Shown here in pieces: positions 1 through 5,276 of a stretch of 7,464 bases of DNA. The DNA comes from Candidatus Omnitrophota bacterium. GTDB lineage: Bacteria > Omnitrophota > Gorgyraeia > 1-14-0-20-64-10 > JACQQZ01. The notes beneath the pieces were generated by a model. That model was not told the DNA's origin. It saw nothing but the letters and a program-made list of their open reading frames with translations, and did not search any database. A program made the translations under genes and the position numbers. Where the stretch lies: assembly GCA_016206755.1 (NCBI GenBank), contig JACQQZ010000096.1:1-7464 (forward strand). Direction: 5' to 3'. How positions within the stretch are numbered: position 1 is the stretch's first letter; each line of letters begins with the position of its first letter.

Positions 1-636
1 CGAATCGCGCTGGCTTCCAGCTTTGGGGCGGAGGATGTCGCCCTCATTGACATGGTGGTCAAGATCAATCCCAAGGTCGCTGTTTTTACGCTCGACACCG
101 GCCGGCTCAATGAAGAGACGTACGAGGTGATGGACCGCATCCGCCGGAAGTATAAAATTTCGATTCAAAGCTATTTTCCGGCTGCGGCCGCCGTTGAAAA
201 ACTGGAGCGCGAAAAGGGCTTTTATTCTTTCCGCGAATCGGTCGAAAATCGCAAAGAGTGCTGCTTTATCCGGAAAGTCGAGCCGCTGGGCAGGGCGTTG
301 GCCGGCGTCGATGCGTGGATTACGGGACTGCGCCGCGGGCAGTCTGTGACGAGGGCCGGTGTGCCGAAAGTAGAGTTGGACACAGCCCACAAAAATGTGG
401 TGAAATTAAATCCGCTGGCCGATTGGTCCGAGGCGCAGGTCTGGGCGTACATCAAGGCCCGGCAGGTGCCCTCAAACAAGCTGCACGATCTTGGGTTTCC
501 TTCCATTGGCTGCGCCCCGTGTACGCGCGCCGTTCGGCCCGGCGAAGACGTTCGAGCCGGGCGCTGGTGGTGGGAAAATCCCGAACACCCGGAACACAAA
601 GAATGCGGCTTGCACTCGAAAAAAGACAAACCGTAA
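1..636 (+). CDS. cysH: Assimilatory adenylyl-sulfate (APS) reductase, 5' end outside window
   Basis: Cytoplasmic enzyme that reduces activated sulfate to sulfite with thioredoxin or a similar donor. The reading frame is open from base 1, so the N-terminus is missing; 211 residues are visible, numbered here from base 1. The nucleotide-binding start SSFGAEDVAL (6-15) and the LDTGRL segment are typical of the CysH/PAPS reductase family. Paired cysteines C87-C88 (ECC) and C171-x2-C174 (GCAPC) are the four ligands of the [4Fe-4S] cluster that marks APS-type reductases; PAPS-specific enzymes such as E. coli CysH lack them. The catalytic cysteine is C202 in KECGLH near the C-terminus. The stop at 634-636 is 17 nt before the next start. 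The APS preference rests on the cysteine pattern alone. The reductase downstream would use its product, sulfite. Confidence 0.95.
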   Translation, partial: RIALASSFGAEDVALIDMVVKINPKVAVFTLDTGRLNEETYEVMDRIRRKYKISIQSYFPAAAAVEKLEREKGFYSFRESVENRKECCFIRKVEPLGRALAGVDAWITGLRRGQSVTRAGVPKVELDTAHKNVVKLNPLADWSEAQVWAYIKARQVPSNKLHDLGFPSIGCAPCTRAVRPGEDVRAGRWWWENPEHPEHKECGLHSKKDKP

Positions 637-640
637 AAAT

Positions 641-646
641 AGGAGA
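641..646 (+). promoter_or_regulatory. Ribosome binding site AGGAGA setting a GTG start
   Basis: AGGAGA lies 7 nt before GTG at 654. This favours 654 over the in-frame ATG at 678 and over the long in-frame extension running back into cysH. The choice also gives the lipoprotein signal peptide a proper basic N-region. Confidence 0.7.
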
Positions 647-653
647 ACGCATC

Positions 654-1130
654 GTGAACGTGAAAACGATCATCCGCATGGCAATGCTGGGTCTGGCCGG
701 TGTTTCTTTGGCGGGGTGCGCCACCACCTCTCAATCTGCTCGACTGGAAAATGAACAGTTGCGGACCCAAGTTGCCGGATTGCAATCGCAAGTGGCCGCG
801 CTCGACAGCCAAGTCGACGAGCTGCGCACGCGCCAGCAGTCTCTCGAGAATCGCTCGTGGGAGCAGGGAACCCGCCTGAGCAGCATTCCTTCGCTTGAGT
901 CGCGCGGCGGCGGCCGCAAGGGACATGCCGTTTTGACCGCGAAAGAAATCCAGTTGGCTTTGCAGCGGGCCGGATATTACCAAGGAACGGTGGACGGCCG
1001 CATCGGCACCAAGACGCGTTCCGCAATCAAAGCATTTCAGTCGGCCAACAACTTGGTCGCCGACGGAGTTGCGGGTGCAAAGACGATGTCCGCCTTGGGG
1101 GCCTATCTGGCTCAAGACGCCACGACGTGA
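654..1130 (+). CDS. Peptidoglycan-binding lipoprotein with leucine-zipper coiled coil
   Basis: Predicted 158-residue envelope lipoprotein. A basic N-region (K4, R8) and hydrophobic core lead to the lipobox LAGC, with the lipidated cysteine at 22, so it should be cut by signal peptidase II and anchored in a membrane. Residues about 29-67 form a regular coiled coil: leucines at 36, 43, 50, 57 and 64 are exactly seven apart, with valines at 40, 47 and 54 in the other core position. A Gly/Arg linker (84-90) leads to a PG_binding_1-type domain at about 94-152, with the signature GYYQGTVDGRIGTKT and a second half-repeat VADGVAGAKT. The layout of lipid anchor, trimer- or dimer-forming stalk and murein-binding head suggests an envelope-to-wall tether, similar in principle to Lpp, though not homologous to it. 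Its place between sulfur and heme genes is unexplained. It overlaps the next start by 4 bases (GTGA). Confidence 0.88.
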   Translation: MNVKTIIRMAMLGLAGVSLAGCATTSQSARLENEQLRTQVAGLQSQVAALDSQVDELRTRQQSLENRSWEQGTRLSSIPSLESRGGGRKGHAVLTAKEIQLALQRAGYYQGTVDGRIGTKTRSAIKAFQSANNLVADGVAGAKTMSALGAYLAQDATT

Positions 1131-1546
1131 GAATTACGCCCGGCGCCTTGGATGCCATGATCCGGCATGCCGAGCATGATTTTCCGAATGAGGCGTGCGG
1201 ATATTTGGCGGCGGATGCAAACGGCGTGGTGGTCAAAACCGTTCCGATGCGCAACGTCGACGCCAGTCCGACGAGCTACAGGATGGATCCGTTGGAGCAG
1301 CTGAAAGTCCAGCGGCGGCTCGCCGATGAGCAGTTGACGCACGCCGGCATTTACCACTCCCACGTGGCCACTCCCGCCTATCCTTCACGGCGCGACATCG
1401 CCAACGCATTGGCCGTGCAGGACTTTTGCTCGGTGCCGTATCTGCTGGTGACGCTCAAGGATGAACGGCCCCGCGCGCGAGTTTTTACGATTTTAGACGG
1501 GAATGTTCGGGAGGAACCTTTGGAGGAAGTCACATGCCGGCGGTGA
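1127..1546 (+). CDS. M67 family (JAMM/MPN) metallopeptidase
   Basis: A 139-residue zinc peptidase of the Mov34/MPN/PAD-1 type. The complete JAMM motif is visible: E22 in NEACGY, then H77-x-H79-x7-S87-x2-D90 in HSHVATPAYPSRRD. Length is normal for the small bacterial members. The start is GTG at 1127, overlapping the TGA of the lipoprotein gene as GTGA, which indicates translational coupling. The gene ends 13 bases inside hemC. Characterised bacterial relatives (Mycobacterium Mec+ and similar) release cysteine or sulfur-loaded tails from ThiS-like carriers such as CysO. Location in a sulfate-assimilation operon fits such a role, but no carrier protein or cysM-like synthase is visible here. Family assignment is firm; the substrate is inference. 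Confidence 0.9.
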   Translation: MRITPGALDAMIRHAEHDFPNEACGYLAADANGVVVKTVPMRNVDASPTSYRMDPLEQLKVQRRLADEQLTHAGIYHSHVATPAYPSRRDIANALAVQDFCSVPYLLVTLKDERPRARVFTILDGNVREEPLEEVTCRR

Positions 1547-2514
1547 GAATAGGAACACGCGGCTCAAAATTGGCCCTGGCGCAAGCCCAAGAGGTGAAGT
1601 CCGCTCTGGAGGCGAAGGGCCCCGGCGTTGCCGCCGAAATCGTCATCATCAAAACCACCGGCGACGACTTGACTCGCGGGACTCCCGATGCCCCTGAACG
1701 AGATGTGAAGGGAATGTTTGTCAAAGAGCTCGAAGAGGCGCTGCTGAAAACGCAAGTTGACATCGCCGTCCACTCAGCCAAAGACATGCCGACCGATTTG
1801 CCCGCGGGGCTCGTTTTGGCGGCCGTTCTGGAAAGGCGCGATCCGCGCGATGCCCTGATCGCCGCGGGTGCCAAAACTTTGCGGGATCTTCCGGTGGGAG
1901 CCAAGGTAGGCGCCGGTTCATTGCGCCGCCAAGCGCAGATTAAAAAAATCCGGCGGGACTTGGAATTTCTTCCGGTGCGCGGCAATGTGGATACCCGTTT
2001 GAGAAAGCTCGAAGAGGGCCAGTATGATGCGCTGGTGCTGGCTTCTTGTGGCCTGGAGCGGCTGGGACTGGCCGGGAAAATTTCCGAGCGCCTGGACGTC
2101 GTCCGGATGCTGCCGGCACCCGGACAAGGCGCCATTGGCATTGAGGCGCGCGCCGATCGCCAGGAAATTTTGGAAATTTTGAAAGCCGTCAACAGCTCCG
2201 CGACTTTGTCGGCGGTTCGCGCCGAGCGCGCATTGCTCAAAAGCCTGGGCGGCGGATGCCAAATCCCCATCGGCGCGCTGGCCATCGCCGATGAAATGGG
2301 CAATCTGACGTTGGATGCGGCGGTGTTTTCGCCGGATGGACTGCGGACCATTCGACAGAAACTTTCCGGATCAACGCAGGAGCCGGAGCGCATCGGCATT
2401 ACTTTGGCAAGTCACTTGCGCGCCAAAGGTGCAGACCGGATTTTATTTGGATTAAAGAGCAGCGAGTGGAAGGAAAAGGAAAAATGGAAAAAACCGGCAC
2501 AGTCTACCTCATAG
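1534..2514 (+). CDS. hemC: Porphobilinogen deaminase (hydroxymethylbilane synthase)
   Basis: Joins four porphobilinogen molecules into hydroxymethylbilane in the cytoplasm. The start at ATG 1534 is supported by GGAGGAAG at 1522-1529, inside the end of the M67 gene. The protein has 326 residues; family members usually have about 300-320. Seen in order: N-terminal VRIGTRGSKLALAQA; catalytic aspartate D84 in HSAKDMPTDLP; substrate-binding arginines R131-R132 in GSLRRQAQ; and GGGCQIPIGA with C242, which carries the dipyrromethane cofactor. These positions coincide with the E. coli numbering. The last ~15 residues are a Lys/Glu-rich tail caused by read-through into the next gene's leader. The stop TAG at 2512 lies 31 bases inside the cobA-hemD frame, so the two are probably translationally coupled. 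Confidence 0.97.
   Translation: MPAVRIGTRGSKLALAQAQEVKSALEAKGPGVAAEIVIIKTTGDDLTRGTPDAPERDVKGMFVKELEEALLKTQVDIAVHSAKDMPTDLPAGLVLAAVLERRDPRDALIAAGAKTLRDLPVGAKVGAGSLRRQAQIKKIRRDLEFLPVRGNVDTRLRKLEEGQYDALVLASCGLERLGLAGKISERLDVVRMLPAPGQGAIGIEARADRQEILEILKAVNSSATLSAVRAERALLKSLGGGCQIPIGALAIADEMGNLTLDAAVFSPDGLRTIRQKLSGSTQEPERIGITLASHLRAKGADRILFGLKSSEWKEKEKWKKPAQSTS
2471..2480 (+). promoter_or_regulatory. Purine-rich ribosome binding site for cobA-hemD
   Basis: AGGAAAAGGA within the 3' end of hemC. It supports the ATG at 2484 over the in-frame GTG at 2466; starting at 2484 also places the conserved VYLIGAGPG strand at the expected distance from the N-terminus. Confidence 0.6.
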
Positions 2515-4049
2515 GAGCCGGCCCCGGCGGCCCGGATCTTTTGACGCTGCGCGGCGCGCAGTTGTTGGCGCAGACAGACTGTGTCATCTATGACCGCTTG
2601 GTCGATGCGCGCATCGTCGAGATGGCCGCGGTCGGCTCGGAACGAATCGATGTAGGGAAGAATCCAGGAGAGAAAGGCAAAACCCAACCGGACATCAACG
2701 CGCTCCTCGTTAAAAAAGCCCGGCAGTACAAATCGGTCGTCCGCCTCAAAGGGGGCGACCCACTTCTTTTTGGCCGGATTGCCGAGGAGATGACGACGCT
2801 TAGGCGCGCCGGGATTTCCTACGAGATTGTTCCAGGGATCAGCTCCGTCCAAGCGGCCAGCGCCTATGCCGGAATTCCTCTGACGGAACGTACTGTAAGC
2901 TCCTCGCTGGCCATTGTGACGGGCCAAGAATCAGCCGGTAAAAAAGACAATTCACTGCAGTGGAGGGCATTGGCAAAAGCGGCGGATACCTTGGTGGTTT
3001 TAATGGGACGCGAACGTCTGCCATTCATCGTTCAAGAGCTGCGCAAAGGCGGGCGCGCGGCTTCCACGCCGGTGGCGCTGGTGCGCTGGGCGGCTCGCCC
3101 GGAACAGTCGGTCCTCGTCGCTACTTTGGAAACCGTTGACTCTGTTTTGGCCAAGCACCCTGCGTTTACTTCGCCGATGGTGATGATGATTGGAGAGGTG
3201 GTCCGGCTCCGCGAGGATTTTCAGTGGTGGAAGCGGCCGCCGTTGGCAGGGCAGCGCATTGTGGTGACACGCGCAGAATCCGACTCCAGCGACTTGGCCA
3301 ATCGCCTGCAGGCCCTTGGGGCGAGCTGCGTCGAAATTCCAGCCATCGCGGTGACCCCGCGGCGCCTCAAAGCCAACGCGGAGGCGGCGTTGGCGCAGCA
3401 GCTTTCCACGTACGACTGGGTGATTTTTACCAGTGCGCACGGCGTGAAGGCATTGACGGCACTCTTGGCGCGGCAGGGGAAAGATGCGCGCGCTTTTGGT
3501 CCCGCAAAGGTATGCGCCATTGGTCCGAAGACTGCCGCCACGCTGGAGCAAATCGGGATTACGGCCGATCTGATTCCTTCCAATTTTTCCAAACAAGGCG
3601 TTTCGGCGGCCTTCCGGAAAATTGCGCTCAGAGGGGCCAAAATTTTAATCCCGCGCTCCAGTTTGGCCGTCGGAGATTCTTTTTCGCAGGATCTTCGCGG
3701 AAAAGGGGCGGTCGTCAGCGAGATCCCGCTCTACGACACGACCTTGCCGCAAATTTCCAAAGCGGCGCTTCGCCAGCGGCTGGGCGATGAAGCCATTGAT
3801 CTGGTGACTTTTACCAGCTCTTCGACGGTGAAAAACTTCATCCATCTTTTGGAGCAGGCCGGTTTTGACCCGCGCCAAATTTTGAACGGCGCGCGCGTTG
3901 CGGCCATCGGGCCTCAGACGGCGGCTGCCGCCAAAGAGGCAGGGCTTGCCGTGCATGTGACTCCGCGCAAATCATGGACCGTTGACGGGCTCATACAAGC
4001 CATTGTCGTCGAGCATTCGATGGCGCGCACCCGGGGAATGAGGGCCTAA
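2484..4049 (+). CDS. cobA/hemD: Fused uroporphyrinogen-III C-methyltransferase / uroporphyrinogen-III synthase
   Basis: A 521-residue bifunctional enzyme. Residues 1 to about 245 are the SAM-dependent methyltransferase (SUMT/CobA), which makes precorrin-2: the glycine-rich loop GAGPGGPDLLT (11-21), RLKGGDP (87-93), VPGISSV (116-122) and MGRERLPF from 174. Residues about 253-521 are HemD, which cyclises hydroxymethylbilane to uroporphyrinogen III: LAGQRIVVTRA, the IFTSAHGVKAL hinge-side motif, IGPKTAATLE, FTSSSTVKNF and AAIGPQTAAAAKEAG. The fusion is known from several bacterial phyla and channels the product towards siroheme/cobalamin. The first loop has Gly16 where most SUMTs have Asp (GPGDP), a modest variation. 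The gene lies between hemC (31-bp overlap) and hemB (1-nt gap), consistent with one operon. Confidence 0.95.
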   Translation: MEKTGTVYLIGAGPGGPDLLTLRGAQLLAQTDCVIYDRLVDARIVEMAAVGSERIDVGKNPGEKGKTQPDINALLVKKARQYKSVVRLKGGDPLLFGRIAEEMTTLRRAGISYEIVPGISSVQAASAYAGIPLTERTVSSSLAIVTGQESAGKKDNSLQWRALAKAADTLVVLMGRERLPFIVQELRKGGRAASTPVALVRWAARPEQSVLVATLETVDSVLAKHPAFTSPMVMMIGEVVRLREDFQWWKRPPLAGQRIVVTRAESDSSDLANRLQALGASCVEIPAIAVTPRRLKANAEAALAQQLSTYDWVIFTSAHGVKALTALLARQGKDARAFGPAKVCAIGPKTAATLEQIGITADLIPSNFSKQGVSAAFRKIALRGAKILIPRSSLAVGDSFSQDLRGKGAVVSEIPLYDTTLPQISKAALRQRLGDEAIDLVTFTSSSTVKNFIHLLEQAGFDPRQILNGARVAAIGPQTAAAAKEAGLAVHVTPRKSWTVDGLIQAIVVEHSMARTRGMRA

Positions 4050-4050
4050 A

Positions 4051-5178
4051 ATGACGCTCATTAAATCCAAGGGCTGGCCGGCGACCCGCTTGCGGCGTCT
4101 GCGCGCCACGCCGCAGCTGCGCGCGCTGGTTCGCGAATCCAACTTTACGGCCGCACAATTGATCTTGCCCTGCTTCGTCAAAGAGGCCGCCAAAAAACCG
4201 GAGCCGATCTCCTCAATGCCGGGCGTGGTCAGACATTCTCTGAAAAGTTTGGCCGAGGAGGCCAAACAGGCGGAGAAGTTGGGCATCGGCGCGATTCTTT
4301 TATTCGGAATTCCATCGAAGAAAGATGCGCACGGCAGTCAAGCCGATGAAGAGTCCGGCGTTGTGCAGGAAGCGGTACGCACTGTCAAACGCGCTGCCCC
4401 CAAACTTGCCGTGATCACCGATGTTTGTTTGTGTGAGTACACAAATCACGGACACTGCGGAATTCTGACATCTGGGAAGCAGCGGGTCCTGCCGCTCTCG
4501 CCACCCACGCCGACTGTGCTCGCTGATGCTGCGCGCAGCGGCAAGGCCTCCGGCTGCGGCAAGCGGATGCCGCACCATGGCCCTCTGGCCTTTGGGTCGC
4601 GTCACCCGCTGACATCTTATGTCGATAACGACTCAACATTGAAGCGACTCGCAGCGGTTGCACTGTCACACGCCAAAGCCGGAGCGGACATGGTCGCGCC
4701 TTCGGCGATGATGGACGGGCAGGTGCGCATCATTCGCCGCATGCTCGACGAAAACGGCTACGAGAGTCTTCCGATTCTGGCCTACGCTGCGAAATATTCC
4801 TCGGCCTTTTACGGACCGTTTCGGGGTGCCGTCGGCTCCGCTCCCCAATTTGGAGACCGAGCAGCGTATCAAATGGATCCGCACAACGTGGATGAGGCGC
4901 TTCGCGAGGTCGCCCTCGACATTGAGGAAGGGGCGGACATCGTGATGGTCAAGCCCGGCTACGCTTATCTCGACGTCGTGCGCGTGATCAAAGAGCGATT
5001 TCACTGGCCCTTGGCCATTTATCAAGTCAGCGGCGAATACGCGATGGTCAAAGCCGCTGCAGCGCGCGGGTGGCTCGATGGCGACCGTGCCTTTAAAGAG
5101 CTGGTCGCTTCCGCGCGCCGCGCAGGAGCAGATCTTGTGATTACGTACGAGGCCGTTTCTTTGGCGAAACAGCTTTAG
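4051..5178 (+). CDS. hemB: Porphobilinogen synthase (ALA dehydratase) carrying a 48-residue in-frame insertion
   Basis: Condenses two 5-aminolevulinate molecules to porphobilinogen. The ATG at 4051 follows the cobA-hemD stop by 1 nt, with GAGGG at 4040-4044 as ribosome binding site. Zinc cysteines C126, C128 and C136 (DVCLCEY...HGHC) are intact. So are the Schiff-base lysines K248 (AAKYSSAFYGPFR) and K301 (VMVKPGYAYLD), the active-site lid region after K248, and the C-terminal block YQVSGEYAM. The frame encodes 375 residues, against about 325-335 for the family. The excess is one block, residues 142-189, between HGHCGIL and YVDNDSTL, a place where E. coli HemB has only a few residues. It is flanked by repeated Leu-Thr-Ser encoded by an identical 9-mer. 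Without the block the protein is 327 residues. Because every catalytic residue is kept, the enzyme is probably active with a surface loop added; this is inferred. Confidence 0.96.
   Translation: MTLIKSKGWPATRLRRLRATPQLRALVRESNFTAAQLILPCFVKEAAKKPEPISSMPGVVRHSLKSLAEEAKQAEKLGIGAILLFGIPSKKDAHGSQADEESGVVQEAVRTVKRAAPKLAVITDVCLCEYTNHGHCGILTSGKQRVLPLSPPTPTVLADAARSGKASGCGKRMPHHGPLAFGSRHPLTSYVDNDSTLKRLAAVALSHAKAGADMVAPSAMMDGQVRIIRRMLDENGYESLPILAYAAKYSSAFYGPFRGAVGSAPQFGDRAAYQMDPHNVDEALREVALDIEEGADIVMVKPGYAYLDVVRVIKERFHWPLAIYQVSGEYAMVKAAAARGWLDGDRAFKELVASARRAGADLVITYEAVSLAKQL
4465..4473 (+). repeat. Left copy of 9-bp direct repeat CTGACATCT (putative target site duplication)
   Basis: Encodes Leu139-Thr-Ser141 of HemB and matches 4609-4617 exactly. 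Bases on either side of the two copies differ, so the repeat is exactly 9 bp. It marks the left edge of the inserted segment. Confidence 0.8.
4474..4608 (+). mobile_element. 135-bp repeat element inserted in frame within hemB
   Basis: The segment interrupts a conserved part of HemB and is bounded by identical 9-bp direct repeats, as left by a staggered-cut insertion. Element plus one repeat is 144 bp, so the frame is preserved. Its first ~70 bases and last ~10 bases resemble the intergenic copy at 7082-7162: GCGGGTCCTGCCGC (14 identical), GTGCTCGCT, GCTGCGCGC followed by GGCAAGG, CTCCGGC, and the terminal GCGTCACCCG. The terminal homology stops exactly at the direct repeat. The middle (about 4553-4597) is absent from the other copy. 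Internal folding potential includes AGCGG/CCGCT (4481-4496), the 12-bp palindrome GCTGCGCGCAGC (4528-4539) and a 7-bp stem TGCGGCA/TGCCGCA with a 6-nt loop (4555-4574). It has no transposase and no clear terminal inverted repeats, so it would be non-autonomous. Class assignment is uncertain. Confidence 0.75.
4609..4617 (+). repeat. Right copy of 9-bp direct repeat CTGACATCT (putative target site duplication)
   Basis: Encodes Leu187-Thr-Ser189 of HemB, exactly 144 bp after the left copy and immediately before the resumed family sequence YVDNDSTL. Confidence 0.8.
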
Positions 5179-5257
5179 AGCGCCTTTCAGAACCTCGCGC
5201 CTTGCGCCGCTCGCCAGACCCACCCCGCGCGGCCATGCGAGGTTCTGAAAGGCGCTC
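5178..5257. repeat. Long perfect inverted repeat between hemB and the reductase gene
   Basis: Arms 5178-5198 and 5237-5257 are perfect 21-bp reverse complements (GAGCGCCTTTCAGAACCTCGC and its complement) around a 38-nt G+C-rich spacer. With one bulged A at 5258 the pairing extends 4 more base pairs into TTTA/TAAA, so the hemB stop codon lies inside the stem. No U-run follows on either strand, so it does not look like an intrinsic terminator. It may be an mRNA processing or stabilising hairpin between the heme genes and the reductase, or a small palindromic mobile element. The reductase ribosome binding site begins 7 nt after the right arm, so the structure could also affect its translation. 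Confidence 0.85.
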
Positions 5258-5276
5258 ATAAAAAGGGAGAACGAAG

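Noticed and set aside
258..653. N-terminal extension of the lipoprotein frame back into cysH
   Set aside because: It overlaps cysH in another frame, whereas GTG 654 has a good ribosome binding site and gives a complete lipoprotein signal peptide.
222..1115. Minus-strand open frame of 297 codons over cysH and the lipoprotein gene
   Set aside because: It overlaps two convincing genes, has no recognisable motif, and lacks a plausible gene context.
2161..2182. Tandem GGAAATTTT-like repeat in hemC
   Set aside because: Two short copies encode the ordinary helix sequence EILEIL, so chance codon repetition in a coding region explains it.
4474..4608. hemB insert as an intein or intron
   Set aside because: At 45 residues it is far too short for an intein and lacks splice-junction Cys/Ser and His-Asn motifs. 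It has no group I/II intron core, and the flanking 9-bp duplication points to insertion of a repeat.
5178..5257. Inverted repeat as a rho-independent terminator
   Set aside because: No T-run follows the stem on either strand in the required position, the spacer is long (38 nt), and the next gene continues in the same direction.
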